A stretch of DNA of 33,474 nucleotides from an uncultured Thioclava sp. (GTDB taxonomy: Bacteria > Pseudomonadota > Alphaproteobacteria > Rhodobacterales > Rhodobacteraceae), in NCBI RefSeq assembly GCF_913064665.1, contig NZ_CAJYBT010000038.1, positions 1 through 33,474 of the forward strand, given 5' to 3'. Below are positions 1 through 8,928 of this stretch, in pieces. The position numbers and the translations under genes are program-made. Under the pieces are notes generated by a model. It did no database searches, had not been told where the DNA came from, and saw only the letters and a list, made by a program, of their open reading frames with translations. Each line of letters opens with the position of its first letter. Position 1 is the stretch's first letter.

Positions 1-10
1 GGCAGAGGTG

Positions 11-1606
11 TCACTGCATCATCTCCTTGGTGGCTGACAATGTGACGCCCTCGTAATCACGCGCCACGCGGTCGATGTCCCATTGCAGACGAGTGAGGAA
101 CACCACGTCTCCATCGTGATCATAACTGATATGCTGCTTGTTGGCATTCACCAGTTTCTCAACTGCCGCCTTGTCGCCCTGCACCCAGCGTGCCGAGGTG
201 AATTGGCTGGCTTCAAAGCGCACGGGGATGCCGTATTCCAACTCGATCCGGCTGGCCAGCACTTCGAATTGCAGCGCGCCGACGACGCCCACGATAAAGC
301 CAGAACCAATCGCGGGTTTGAACACCTTGGCCGCGCCTTCCTCGGCGAATTGCATCAGCGCCTTTTCCAGATGCTTGCCCTTCATCGGGTCGGTTGCGCG
401 TACCGATTGCAGCAATTCGGGCGCGAAGCTGGGAATGCCGGTGAAATGCAGCACCTCGCCCTCGGTCAGCGCGTCGCCAATGCGTAGCTGGCCGTGGTTG
501 GGAATGCCCATGATGTCGCCGCCCCAAGCCTCTTCGGCCAGCTCGCGGTCGGCGGCCAGAAACAGAACCGGGTTTGATACGCTCATCGGTTTCTTGGTGC
601 GCACATGGGTCAGCTTCATGCCCCGCGTGAAATGACCCGAAACGAGGCGCACGAAGGCCACGCGGTCGCGGTGCTTCGGGTCCATATTGGCCTGAACCTT
701 GAAGACAAAACCGGTGACTTTGGGTTCTTCGGGGGCAACGTCGCGCTCGGTCGCTTTTTGCACCAGCGGTTCGGGGCCGTATTCGCCAATCCCGTCCATC
801 AATTCCTTGACGCCGAAACTGTTGATCGCCGAGCCAAACCAGATCGGCGTCATGTGCCCTTCAAGGAAGGATTGACGATCAAACGCGGGCAGCAATTCGC
901 GCGCCATCTCGACCTCTTCGCGCAGCTTGGCGAGCAGATCGGCGGGCACATGGGTTTCCAGTTTCGGATCATCCAGCCCCGAGATCGCGACACTTTCTGC
1001 CACCTTGTTGCGATCCGCCCGGTCCATGATTTCCAGCCGATCATGGATCAGATCATAGGCGCCGATAAATTCGCGACCGACCCCGATGGGCCAACTTGCC
1101 GGGGCCACGTCTATCGCGAGGTTTTCTTGAATTTCGTCAATAATCTCGAAGGTATCGCGGCTTTCGCGGTCCATTTTGTTGCAAAAGGTCAAGATCGGCA
1201 GGTCGCGCAACCGGCAGACCTCGAACAGTTTGCGGGTTTGGGATTCCACGCCTTTGGCCCCGTCGATCACCATGATCGCGGCGTCCACGGCCGTGAGCGT
1301 GCGATAGGTATCTTCGGAAAAGTCGCTGTGACCGGGTGTGTCCACCAGATTGTAGCGGAACTCGCGATATTCAAAGCTCATCGCCGAGGCCGACACCGAG
1401 ATCCCGCGATCCTGTTCCATCTTCATGAAGTCAGAGCGCGTGCGCCGCGCCTCACCCTTGGCGCGCACTTGTCCGGCCATCTGAATCGCCCCGCCAAACA
1501 GCAGGAACTTTTCAGTCAACGTCGTCTTGCCGGCATCGGGGTGCGAGATGATCGCAAAAGTCCGGCGGCGGGCGATTTCGGGGGGCAGGGCGGGGCGATT
1601 TGTCAT
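11..1606 (-). CDS. prfC: Peptide chain release factor 3
   Basis: A translational GTPase that recycles RF1/RF2 from the ribosome after peptide release. The 531-residue product has the G1 P-loop in SHPDAGKTTLTEKF near residue 20, the G3 motif DTPGHSDF and the G4 motif NKMDRE, followed by the RF3 beta-barrel and C-terminal domains; the length is normal for the family. The reading frame is open for another 59 codons upstream, but the start at 1606 (MTNRPALPPEIARRRTF) matches the usual RF3 N-terminus and the extra residues look like non-coding sequence. It is transcribed alone. The 285 bases before it are richer in A+T and hold no gene I recognise. Confidence 0.97.
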   Translation of the reverse strand: MTNRPALPPEIARRRTFAIISHPDAGKTTLTEKFLLFGGAIQMAGQVRAKGEARRTRSDFMKMEQDRGISVSASAMSFEYREFRYNLVDTPGHSDFSEDTYRTLTAVDAAIMVIDGAKGVESQTRKLFEVCRLRDLPILTFCNKMDRESRDTFEIIDEIQENLAIDVAPASWPIGVGREFIGAYDLIHDRLEIMDRADRNKVAESVAISGLDDPKLETHVPADLLAKLREEVEMARELLPAFDRQSFLEGHMTPIWFGSAINSFGVKELMDGIGEYGPEPLVQKATERDVAPEEPKVTGFVFKVQANMDPKHRDRVAFVRLVSGHFTRGMKLTHVRTKKPMSVSNPVLFLAADRELAEEAWGGDIMGIPNHGQLRIGDALTEGEVLHFTGIPSFAPELLQSVRATDPMKGKHLEKALMQFAEEGAAKVFKPAIGSGFIVGVVGALQFEVLASRIELEYGIPVRFEASQFTSARWVQGDKAAVEKLVNANKQHISYDHDGDVVFLTRLQWDIDRVARDYEGVTLSATKEMMQ

Positions 1607-1891
1607 GCGCTCGCGTTTATCCTGCCCGCGCGCGCCTTGCAATCGGGCAATAGGGGGCGAGGGGGGCGATAGATTCTTATCTGATGCGTTGTGCTGTTCA
1701 GTGAGGCTAAGGTTCGAACCGGACGCAAAAAAATCTGATGCAGAAATTTGCATGAGCGCGACTTTAGGCGAAATTATGAACAATGAATGGTGGCTGTGCG
1801 GAGACTCCTGCCTATCGCCATAAGTGTGTGAAGCACCTCGTGTTTGAGAGACAATCTCGCAAAGAGCAGAGATGATGTCTGCTGAACACTG

Positions 1892-2446
1892 TCATTCTGT
1901 TCGCAGGATAGGCCGCGCCGGATTGCCGACAACCACTGCCCCAGGGGCCACGTCTTTTGTGACGACGCTACCTGCACCAATCACTGCCCCTTCGCCAATT
2001 GTAACACCAGCGAGGATGATCGCTCCTCCTCCGATCCACGCGCGCTTGCCGATGTAAACAGGATGGGCGATTTCCAGCCCTTCATCGTTCCGTTTAATTG
2101 GGTCCTGATGGTGCTCGGCGCAGTAGATCTGCACGTTGGGCCCAAGCTGACATTGATCACTGATCGTCACTGTCGCGCTATCCAGAATGATACAACCCGC
2201 GTTGAGATAAACTTGATCCCCAAGCTTGATGTTGACGCCGTAGGAGCAGTGAAATGGGGCTTCGATGATGGCATTCTTGGCTTGAATGATTTGCCTTAGC
2301 TTCGGTGCAATTGTCCCTCTATCTTCAGGTGGCAGTGTGTTGTGTTGATGCACGGCGGAACGCGCAGCAACCCGAAGCGCTTCAAGCTCTTCGTCTAGGC
2401 AAGTGTACCATTCACCAGCTGCCATCTTTTGTCGTTCTGTCTTCAT
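1892..2446 (-). CDS. Sugar O-acetyltransferase (maltose/galactoside acetyltransferase family)
   Basis: A cytoplasmic acetyl-CoA dependent acetyltransferase of the Maa/NodL/LacA group. The 184-residue product begins with the family's N-terminal cap (MKTERQKMAAGEWYTCLDEEL). It continues into a left-handed beta-helix of hexapeptide repeats, with the active-site region around IYCAEHHQDP and the classic end GAGSVVTKDVAPGAVVVGNPARPI. The start at 2446 fits the family better than one 11 codons upstream. The acceptor sugar cannot be told from sequence. The gene and its flanks have clearly lower G+C (roughly 48-58 percent in lines counted by hand, 35 percent in one flanking line) than the rest of the window (about 65-70 percent). 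This suggests horizontal acquisition. No sugar pathway genes lie nearby. Confidence 0.9.
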   Translation of the reverse strand: MKTERQKMAAGEWYTCLDEELEALRVAARSAVHQHNTLPPEDRGTIAPKLRQIIQAKNAIIEAPFHCSYGVNIKLGDQVYLNAGCIILDSATVTISDQCQLGPNVQIYCAEHHQDPIKRNDEGLEIAHPVYIGKRAWIGGGAIILAGVTIGEGAVIGAGSVVTKDVAPGAVVVGNPARPILRTE

Positions 2447-2697
2447 CGTGCCATGCCTCTTGCACTTGCTTTGCCGCATCGTATTCCACCTGCAACGAGC
2501 ATATCTTGCGGTCTCAGATGAAAGATATTGAGCGAATCTCTAGAAACTCAAAACAGACCTTTTTTGCTTCGTCCTATTCTGAGTTCGCTTTTCAATCTTG
2601 ATGGGATTGATCTTCAGCTGCTGAGGTTACCACTGGAACCCGAAATCCGCTGAAATACATCCAATCGCAACCTGTCCGATTAGGCAAAACGGGGCGC
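2447..2697. other. A+T-rich intergenic stretch, no gene recognised
   Basis: About 250 bases between the acetyltransferase start and the end of the Hint-domain gene. The composition is much richer in A+T than the neighbours, and short reading frames are interrupted on both strands. I see no repeat, insertion sequence end or recognisable gene fragment. It probably came in with the acetyltransferase gene and may hold its promoter. Confidence 0.4.
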
Positions 2698-3684
2698 CTA
2701 TTCCCCGCGTTTGCGAAAAATCTTGTCGCGCCCCAGTTGATCCAGCAAATCGCGCGTGGCCTCGGTGCCAAAATGCGGGCGGTGTTTGAGATCGGGCAGG
2801 CGGGCCGAGATTTCGGCGCGCAATTCATCGGGCAGAACCGACAGGGTCGCCTCGCTGACCATCAGGCTTTCAGCCGGGATGCCCTCGGCATAGATGATTT
2901 CGTGGCGTTCAAAGACCAGCGCGTAATAATCGACATAGCCGCCCTCGCGCCGCCAGACATTTTCGTCATCCACCAGATACTTGGCCTGCACCAGCAGTTC
3001 CGAGGTCTCGCCCAGCTTTTGCGCGCCGCGCCGATACAGAAACAGCCGGTGATGGGGCGAGACGACCAGATCGCCCTCATTGCCCAAAATTCCGGCTGAA
3101 ATCACGACCGGCGCGAACGACCCCAGCGCGCGCATCCGCGCCTTGGCGACGAGTGCGACGGGCTGGGGGCCGCTGTCGCGCGTGAGCACCCGATCCCCCG
3201 CCTTGAGCTGCTCGATGGGTTTTTGCGCTCCCCCGGCCAACGTGATCATCGTGCCCGTGGTGAAGGCCACGCAGACCAGATCCGCCAGCCGCGCCTCGCC
3301 CGGATCGGCCGAGGCCTCAAGCAGGGTATATTCCTGACGCGGCGCAATTGGTGAAAGCGGCAGCGCGAAATGCGTGTCGCTGGCATCGTGACGGATCAAC
3401 AAAATATCGACGCTGTCGCCATCGGGGGCCATCATCACATGGCGGGCCAGCAGGCTGATCGCATCGCCCGGCGCGCCGATCTCAGATCCGGGGGCCACGA
3501 TCTGTTCGCCCGCAGCGTCCCAGCCCACGACCAAAAGCCGCGGGGTCGCGTCGCGATCCAGCTGATAGATGTCTCCCGGCTCGCATAGCCCGGCAATGTC
3601 GAGCGCATCGCCCTGATTAGCGCCCGACGTCACCCAAAGATTATGGGCGTCAAAGACATGAACGCTTTGGCTGATGTGCGACAA
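2698..3684 (-). CDS. Hint-domain protein lacking the canonical first Cys
   Basis: A 328-residue protein with a C-terminal Hint (Hedgehog/intein, Hint_2-like) domain from about residue 138 to 275. Visible landmarks are FTTGTMI near 141-147, the turn GDRVLTRDSGPQPV, the block-B-like SPHHR at 209-213 and RHEIIYAEGIP around 260-270. In the paralogue at 17512 the domain opens ICFTPGT; here the same place reads VAFTTGT, so the expected nucleophile Cys is Ala140 (a Cys lies two residues earlier, at 138). The first 135 residues are a beta-rich region of unknown function. Translation probably starts at a TTG (3682-3684), preceded five bases upstream by GGAGG. No partner genes are evident and the function is unknown. 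Confidence 0.85.
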   Translation of the reverse strand: MSHISQSVHVFDAHNLWVTSGANQGDALDIAGLCEPGDIYQLDRDATPRLLVVGWDAAGEQIVAPGSEIGAPGDAISLLARHVMMAPDGDSVDILLIRHDASDTHFALPLSPIAPRQEYTLLEASADPGEARLADLVCVAFTTGTMITLAGGAQKPIEQLKAGDRVLTRDSGPQPVALVAKARMRALGSFAPVVISAGILGNEGDLVVSPHHRLFLYRRGAQKLGETSELLVQAKYLVDDENVWRREGGYVDYYALVFERHEIIYAEGIPAESLMVSEATLSVLPDELRAEISARLPDLKHRPHFGTEATRDLLDQLGRDKIFRKRGE

Positions 3685-3859
3685 GGGGGCCTCCGTTGGG
3701 CCGCTCGGGGTGCGGCCTCATGACCGATTACTCGCCTGCGCCCCGCCGGGTCAAGCAATTGACGCACCAGTGGCAATAAGATCAGCCCCTTGCAAGGCGC
3801 GCATAGCGCGTTAACTCTGCGCAAAAGCAGCGAGACTGCGATCATCTTGGGAGAACGCG

Positions 3860-4639
3860 ATGGATTTGGGCATTCGGGGCAAGCGCGCAGTGGTCTGTGC
3901 GGGATCTAAAGGTTTGGGACGGGGCTGCGCCGAGGCGCTGGCCGAGGCAGGGGTCGATCTGGTGCTCAATGCGCGGGGGGCCGAGGCGTTAGAGGCCACC
4001 GCCGCCGAGATCGCCGCGAAATATGGCGTGAGCGTGACCCCCGTGGCCGCTGATATCACCACGCCCGAGGGGCGCGCCAAGGTTCTGGCGGCAGCGGGCG
4101 AGGTCGATATCCTCGTGACCAATGCGGGCGGGCCGCCTCCGGGGCTGTGGAGCGACTGGGATCGTGACGATTTCATCGCCGCGCTCGATGCCAATATGCT
4201 GGCGCCGATCGCGATGATGCAGGCCTTGATGCCGGGGATGATGGCGCGCGGCTGGGGCCGGGTGGTCAATATCACCTCGCAATCCGTGCGCGCACCCATT
4301 CCCGCGCTGGGTCTGTCCAATGCCGCGCGCTCGGGGCTGACGGGGTTTGTCGCGGGCACTGCGCGTCAGGTCGCACCAAAAGGTGTGATCATCAACAACA
4401 TGCTGCCCGGTATCCACGATACCGACCGCGCGACGTCTTTGGATGGTGGTGTGTCCAAGGCCCAAGGGATTTCGCCCGAGGCCGCGCGCGCCAAGCGGAT
4501 CACGACGATCCCGGCGGGGCGCTACGGCGATGCGGGGGATTTTGGGGCGATGTGCGCCTTCCTGTGTTCGCAAAAAGCGGGCTTCATCGTGGGGCAAAAC
4601 ATCATGCTGGATGGCGGTCAGAACAACATCTCGATCTAG
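3860..4639 (+). CDS. SDR family protein, beta-ketoacyl reductase-like, degenerate active site
   Basis: A 259-residue Rossmann-fold protein of the short-chain dehydrogenase/reductase superfamily. The nucleotide-binding motif AGSKGLG (residues 14-20) stands for the usual TGxxxGxG, NAGG follows at 88-91, and a C-terminal FIVGQNIMLDGGQ is typical of FabG-like enzymes. The catalytic Ser is present (NITSQS, Ser140), but the YxxxK position reads SNAAR, giving Ser153 and Arg157. This resembles the known subgroup of reductase-like SDRs that lack the canonical tetrad, so substrate and even redox activity are uncertain. The start at 3860 follows GGGAGAACGCG. The gene ends 67 bases before the ABC ATPase and may share its transcript. 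Confidence 0.88.
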   Translation: MDLGIRGKRAVVCAGSKGLGRGCAEALAEAGVDLVLNARGAEALEATAAEIAAKYGVSVTPVAADITTPEGRAKVLAAAGEVDILVTNAGGPPPGLWSDWDRDDFIAALDANMLAPIAMMQALMPGMMARGWGRVVNITSQSVRAPIPALGLSNAARSGLTGFVAGTARQVAPKGVIINNMLPGIHDTDRATSLDGGVSKAQGISPEAARAKRITTIPAGRYGDAGDFGAMCAFLCSQKAGFIVGQNIMLDGGQNNISI

Positions 4640-4642
4640 GTG

Positions 4643-4656
4643 CGCTTGCGCAAGCG
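4643..4656 (+). terminator. Perfect palindrome after the SDR gene, possible weak terminator
   Basis: CGCTTGCGCAAGCG is a perfect 14-base palindrome starting three bases after the SDR stop codon. It can form a short hairpin in RNA but has no T tract behind it, so termination is only a guess. Confidence 0.3.
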
Positions 4657-4706
4657 GGGCGGCGCTGCTATTTCGATAAATCCTTAGCGATTTTGTAGGA
4701 TTAGCG

Positions 4707-5795
4707 ATGCCGCCCCCCACGACTCCACCCCGCCTTGAAGTGCGTTCGCTGATGCGCCGCTTTGACGAGCAGGTGGTGGTGGATGACATTTCTTTTGCGA
4801 TCCCTGAGGGGCAGGTGACCTGCCTGCTGGGCCCCTCGGGCTGCGGCAAATCCACGACTTTGCGCCTGATCGCCGGGGTGGATATGCAGGACAGCGGCGA
4901 GATCTTCGTCAATGGTGCGCTGATCAGCGACCCGGTCCGTCACGTCCCTCCCGAACGGCGCGAGATCGGCTTGATGTTTCAGGATTTCGCGCTGTTTCCG
5001 CATCTGACGGTGGCGCAGAATGTCGCCTTTGGGCTGTCTGGGCCAAAAGCCGAAACACGGGCGCGGGTCGATGAATTGCTTGCGCGGGTGCATATGGGAC
5101 GCCATCGCGACAGCTACCCCCATGCGCTGTCCGGGGGCGAGCAACAGCGCGTCGCCTTGGCCCGCGCGCTGGCTCCGCGCCCGCGTATCCTGCTGATGGA
5201 TGAGCCGTTTTCGGGACTGGATGAGCGTTTGCGTGACGATATCCGCGACGAGACCTTGGCGCTGCTGAAAGACGAGGGCACGGCGGTGTTGCTGGTCACC
5301 CATGAGCCCCATGAGGCGATGCGCATGGCCGATGAAATCCTGCTGATGCGGGGCGGCAAGATCGTGCAGCGCGGCGCGCCCTATAACCTGTATAACGCGC
5401 CGGTGGATCGTCAGGCGGCAGCGTTCTTTTCCGATATCAACGTCATCAAAAGCCGGGTGCAGAGCGCGCTGGCTTCCACGCCGTTTGGCGATTTCCTTGC
5501 GCCGGGGCATCCGGACGGCACGGGGATCGACATCGTGATCCGCCCGCAGCATCTCAAGATCGATTTCGACCGCGCCGGGCGTGGCCCCAACCCGACGGCG
5601 CAAGACGGCACCCCGGCGCGCGCCACGGTCGAGCGCGCGCGCTATCTGGGGCGCGAAAGCTTGGTCGAGTTTCGTATGGAGACCGGGCAGATCCTCAAAG
5701 CCTCGGTCCCCAATGTGTTTCTGCCCAAGCCCGGCACGGTGATGTGGCTGATGCTGCGCCGCGACCGCTGTTTCGTCTTTCCCGCCAAAGGCTAG
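4707..5795 (+). CDS. ABC transporter ATP-binding protein (Fe3+/polyamine/sulfate importer type)
   Basis: The cytoplasmic ATPase subunit of an importer, closest in style to FbpC/PotA/CysA. In 362 residues it shows Walker A GPSGCGKST (42-50), the Q-loop FQDF (Gln92), signature LSGGEQQRVALARAL (from 141), Walker B ILLMDEP (161-167), the D-loop SGLDERL and the switch His199. After residue 240 comes a C-terminal beta-barrel regulatory domain of the TOBE type. No permease or binding protein gene is adjacent, so it either serves a transporter encoded elsewhere or is an orphan. The Shine-Dalgarno AGGA lies in the right arm of a small inverted repeat, AATCCT-N12-AGGATT (4679-4702), just before the start codon; this could influence translation. 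Confidence 0.93.
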   Translation: MPPPTTPPRLEVRSLMRRFDEQVVVDDISFAIPEGQVTCLLGPSGCGKSTTLRLIAGVDMQDSGEIFVNGALISDPVRHVPPERREIGLMFQDFALFPHLTVAQNVAFGLSGPKAETRARVDELLARVHMGRHRDSYPHALSGGEQQRVALARALAPRPRILLMDEPFSGLDERLRDDIRDETLALLKDEGTAVLLVTHEPHEAMRMADEILLMRGGKIVQRGAPYNLYNAPVDRQAAAFFSDINVIKSRVQSALASTPFGDFLAPGHPDGTGIDIVIRPQHLKIDFDRAGRGPNPTAQDGTPARATVERARYLGRESLVEFRMETGQILKASVPNVFLPKPGTVMWLMLRRDRCFVFPAKG

Positions 5796-5813
5796 GGGCG
5801 CGTTACTGCGCCC
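5796..5813. terminator. Small hairpin between convergent genes
   Basis: GGGCGC, six bases, then GCGCCC form a perfect stem centred on the seven-base gap between the stop codons of the ABC ATPase (+) and the aminopeptidase (-). It could act weakly for both strands. There is no T tract, so support is structural only. Confidence 0.35.
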
Positions 5814-7044
5814 ATTCGCCCTTGCGGAAGATCGCGACGCGGCTGCCATCGGCGCGGATGCCATCGACATCGGTTTCCGGCCCGCCGATCATCCAATCGA
5901 CATGGATCAGGCTGGAATTGCCGCCCTTGGCCGCGATCTCGTCGGTGCTTAGATCGCCGCCATTGAGGAAGCATTTCGAATAGCATTGCCCCATCGCGAT
6001 ATGGCAGGCGGCGTTTTCATCATAAAGCGTGTTGTAAAACAGCAGCCCCGATTGCGAGATCGGCGAGCCATGCGGCACCAGCGCGACCTCACCCAGACGA
6101 CAGGCGCCCTCATCGGTGGCGATCAGTTTTTGCAGCACTTCCTGGCCCCGGCTGGCCCGGGCCTCAACCGCGCGACCGCCCTCGAACCGCATCTCGATAT
6201 TCTCGATCAGACTGCCTTGATGGGACAGCGGTTTGGAGGCGCGCACGACGCCGTCGACGCGCGCGGCATGGGGGGTGGTGAAGACCTCTTCCGTCGGGAT
6301 GTTGGGGTTGCAGGTCACGCCGTTCTTGGCCTCAGACGCGCCGCCATGCCATTCGTGATCATCCGCCAGCCCGACCGTCAGATCGGTGCCCGGCCCGGTG
6401 AAATGCAGCGCCGAGAAGCGTTCGGAATTGAGCCAGCTTGAGCGTTTGCGCAACTCGCCGTTATGAGCTTCCCACGCGGCGACCGGATCGGCTTGATCGA
6501 CGCGCGAGGCGGCAAAGATCGCCTCGGCCAGCTTGCCCACGGCCTCGTCTTGGGGCAGATCGGGGAACACCCGCGCGGCCCAAGCGGCGGTCGGAAAGCT
6601 GACAATCGACCAGTTGATCTCAAAATTCGAGATTTTCTCCAGCGCCGGTTTATAGGCAATCGAATTGGCCTTGCCTGCGCGGGCGGCTTTCTCGGGGTCT
6701 TGATCGGCCAGCATCATCGGGTCATCGCCCACAATCGCCATGCGCGCGGCGTTGCCCGCGTAAGCTTTGGCCATGCCCTCATACAGCCAGCCGGGGGCGG
6801 TGTCGAAGCTCGCATCATTGGCGTGACGATAGCGCGCCAGCGTGATTTCCTCATCGCTCAGGATCGGGGTCACAAGGCTTGCACCCGCGCGATAGGCTTC
6901 GGCGGCGATCATGCGCACCAAGGGCAGGGCGGCGGCGGGCGCGGTCAGCACCAGCTCCTGACCCGGTTGCAGGTTCAGCCCGACATGCACGGCGACCTGC
7001 GCCAGCTTTTCAAGGGATTTCGGGTCAAGGTCGCTGTGGCTCAT
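5803..7044 (-). CDS. Aminopeptidase, M29 family
   Basis: A metal-dependent aminopeptidase of the AmpS/AmpII/PepS type (peptidase family M29) that removes N-terminal residues from peptides in the cytoplasm. The product of 413 residues is normal for the family. Recognisable segments are [26 protein letters not shown] near the N-terminus, the metal-ligand region [18 protein letters not shown] in the second half, the HIAMGQCY segment, and HVDWMIGG close to the C-terminus. The start at 7044 is preceded by AGGAG at good spacing; a longer frame upstream is not needed. It is followed on the opposite strand by the ABC ATPase and stands alone. Confidence 0.93.
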   Translation of the reverse strand: MSHSDLDPKSLEKLAQVAVHVGLNLQPGQELVLTAPAAALPLVRMIAAEAYRAGASLVTPILSDEEITLARYRHANDASFDTAPGWLYEGMAKAYAGNAARMAIVGDDPMMLADQDPEKAARAGKANSIAYKPALEKISNFEINWSIVSFPTAAWAARVFPDLPQDEAVGKLAEAIFAASRVDQADPVAAWEAHNGELRKRSSWLNSERFSALHFTGPGTDLTVGLADDHEWHGGASEAKNGVTCNPNIPTEEVFTTPHAARVDGVVRASKPLSHQGSLIENIEMRFEGGRAVEARASRGQEVLQKLIATDEGACRLGEVALVPHGSPISQSGLLFYNTLYDENAACHIAMGQCYSKCFLNGGDLSTDEIAAKGGNSSLIHVDWMIGGPETDVDGIRADGSRVAIFRKGEWAQ

Positions 7045-7108
7045 TTTGGTCTCCTGATACTGAGTCTTGGCGCATAACCTGCACCGTGACGGGCCAAGGT
7101 CAAGCGCC

Positions 7109-8269
7109 TCAGAACGCCTCACGGTAAAGCGATAGCGCGTCGTCCTCGGTGACCTCGACGGGGTTGTTCACCAGCAGGCGGGTTTGCTTCATCGCATCGC
7201 GCGCCAGCATTGACAGGCTGTTATCGGTCACGCCCACATCGCGCAGGCGACGCGGTGCGCCGCTGGCATCCATCAGCGCCTCGATATGGCGCACGAAGGC
7301 TTCGGAGCGTGCCTGCGCATCGCCGCTGCCCGCAACCCCCATCACATCGGCCAATTCGCCATAAAGCGGCGCGGCAGCGGTGGCGTTATAGCGCAGGACC
7401 GGGCCCAGCATCAGCGCATTGGTCAGCCCGTGGGGGAGGTGGTAATGCCCGCCCAGCGGATAGGCTAGCGCATGCACGGCGGCCACGGGCGCGTTGGAAA
7501 ACGCCTGTCCGGCCAGCGTGGCCCCCAGCAACATCGCCTCGCGCGCGGCGCGGTTGGTGCCGTCCTGACAGGCCGTGATGAGGTTGGTGCCGAGCAGCCG
7601 CAAGGCTTCGCGTGCCAGCGCATCCGACAGCGGATTTTTCTTGTGTTTCGAGGTATAGGCCTCAATCGCGTGGACCATCGCGTCGATGCCCGTGGCGGCA
7701 GTGTGGACCTGCGGCAGCCCGACCGTCAGACTGGCATCAAGCAGCACGAAATCGGCATAAAGCTGGCGCGAGACGACCCCCATTTTCGTGCTCTCCCCGG
7801 TGGTGATGATCGAGATGTTGGTGACCTCGGAGCCGGTGCCAGCAGTGGTTGGCACCAGCGCCAGCGGCACGCGCGCGCCCGCCACATTGCCAATGCCATA
7901 CATCGTGGACAGGTCTTGATCCGAGCCGATCATCACCGCCACCAGCTTGGCAATATCAAGTGAAGATCCGCCGCCAAGCCCAAGAACAATATCAATTTTC
8001 TCAGATCGCGCCATCTCTGCGCAGGCGCGCACCACGGCCTCGGGCGGATCGGCCACGACGTCGTCAAACAGCGTCACGCCAAAGCCTGCTTGCGTCAACG
8101 CGGCCTGAACCGGCGCGATCAACCCGGCCTCGATCAAGCCGCGATCGGTGACCAGAAGCAGATTGCGCGCGTCAAAGCGCTCGGCCAGCAATTCGCCCAA
8201 CCGCGCGCTGCCCTCCCATTGCACGTGAATTTCGGACACCGTGGTAAAGCTGAACGGGGTGATGGTCAT
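7109..8269 (-). CDS. Iron-containing alcohol dehydrogenase
   Basis: A group III (Fe-dependent) NAD(P)-linked alcohol dehydrogenase, 386 residues. The cofactor motif GGGSSLD is at 99-105, and [10 protein letters not shown] at 141-150 is the family signature. Likely metal ligands are Asp196 and His200 ([12 protein letters not shown]), His266 and His280 (HALAYPLGG...HLPHG). FucO-like lactaldehyde reductases and butanol dehydrogenases share this pattern, so the substrate cannot be fixed. The start at 8269 has GGGAGG just upstream. The gene lies 72 bases downstream of the Lrp-family gene on the same strand and could be cotranscribed with it. Confidence 0.92.
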   Translation of the reverse strand: MTITPFSFTTVSEIHVQWEGSARLGELLAERFDARNLLLVTDRGLIEAGLIAPVQAALTQAGFGVTLFDDVVADPPEAVVRACAEMARSEKIDIVLGLGGGSSLDIAKLVAVMIGSDQDLSTMYGIGNVAGARVPLALVPTTAGTGSEVTNISIITTGESTKMGVVSRQLYADFVLLDASLTVGLPQVHTAATGIDAMVHAIEAYTSKHKKNPLSDALAREALRLLGTNLITACQDGTNRAAREAMLLGATLAGQAFSNAPVAAVHALAYPLGGHYHLPHGLTNALMLGPVLRYNATAAAPLYGELADVMGVAGSGDAQARSEAFVRHIEALMDASGAPRRLRDVGVTDNSLSMLARDAMKQTRLLVNNPVEVTEDDALSLYREAF

Positions 8270-8341
8270 GTGGTCCTCCCAAGAATTTGGCGCCAGCATG
8301 TCAGATTTCAGCGCGAGCGCCAGAGCCGCAGGCGGCGCGCC

Positions 8342-8800
8342 CTATAGCGGCAATTCAAGGCTGTGTTTCATGCGCTCCATCGACAGGCTGGAGGACACGT
8401 CGTGAATCGGAATGCGCGCCACTAGGTCTTTGTAGAACCGATCAAATTCCTCGGTTGAAGCCACCTGCACCTTGAGCAGATAGTCCAGCGTTCCCGCGAG
8501 GCGATGCGCCTCGGTGATCTCGGGCATATCCTCGATCACGCCCTTGAACCGTTCCAGCCAATCGCTCTCATGCTGACCGGTGCGGATCGAGACGAAAAAC
8601 GTCTCGCGCAGCCCCACTTTACGCGGATCAAGGATCGCGGCCTGACGCAGGATCGTGCCGTTTTGCACCAGTTTCTGAATGCGGTTCCAGACGGTGGTTT
8701 TCGCAAGGTTTACGCGCTGCGCGATTCGTTCAAGCGACAGGGTCGCATCGCGTTGCAGCTCGATCAGGATGGCGCGGTCGTCATTGTCGATGTCTGACAT
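8342..8800 (-). CDS. Lrp/AsnC family transcriptional regulator
   Basis: A DNA-binding regulator of 152 residues. The N-terminal winged helix-turn-helix (DRAILIELQRDATLSLERIAQRVNLAKTTVWNRIQKL in outline) is followed by a RAM ligand-binding and oligomerisation domain with MPEITEAHRLAGTLDYLLKVQVAS, the usual hallmark. It is transcribed away from the cobA-cysI-cysH operon, with a 137-base shared intergenic region. By position it is the likely regulator of that operon, perhaps sensing a sulfur amino acid; that is inference. The same arrangement is common in Rhodobacterales. Confidence 0.93.
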   Translation of the reverse strand: MSDIDNDDRAILIELQRDATLSLERIAQRVNLAKTTVWNRIQKLVQNGTILRQAAILDPRKVGLRETFFVSIRTGQHESDWLERFKGVIEDMPEITEAHRLAGTLDYLLKVQVASTEEFDRFYKDLVARIPIHDVSSSLSMERMKHSLELPL

Positions 8801-8903
8801 TCTGTTCTTCCCTCAATAGGTGAACGAAACTCTGATTTGATCTGTGTAAACAAAACAAATTCCATTTAGGCAAGGGTCCATATTGTCAAATTTGGAACAA
8901 TGT

Positions 8904-8928
8904 CCTGTTTGTTCCTTAAGCAAACAGG
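8904..8928 (+). promoter_or_regulatory. Perfect inverted repeat overlapping the cobA Shine-Dalgarno
   Basis: CCTGTTTG, nine bases, CAAACAGG: arms of eight bases with no mismatch. The right arm runs into CAGGAG (8925-8930), the apparent ribosome binding site seven bases before the cobA start. It may be a protein operator (the Lrp-family gene is divergent) or an RNA hairpin that hides the ribosome binding site. Confidence 0.55.

Noticed and set aside
1607-1783. Upstream extension of prfC by 59 codons
   Set aside because: The extension does not resemble RF3 proteins, and the family N-terminus begins at 1606.
4701-5870. Open frame of 389 codons on the - strand opposite the ABC ATPase
   Set aside because: Shadow of a gene with all ABC motifs; no domain and no ribosome binding site.
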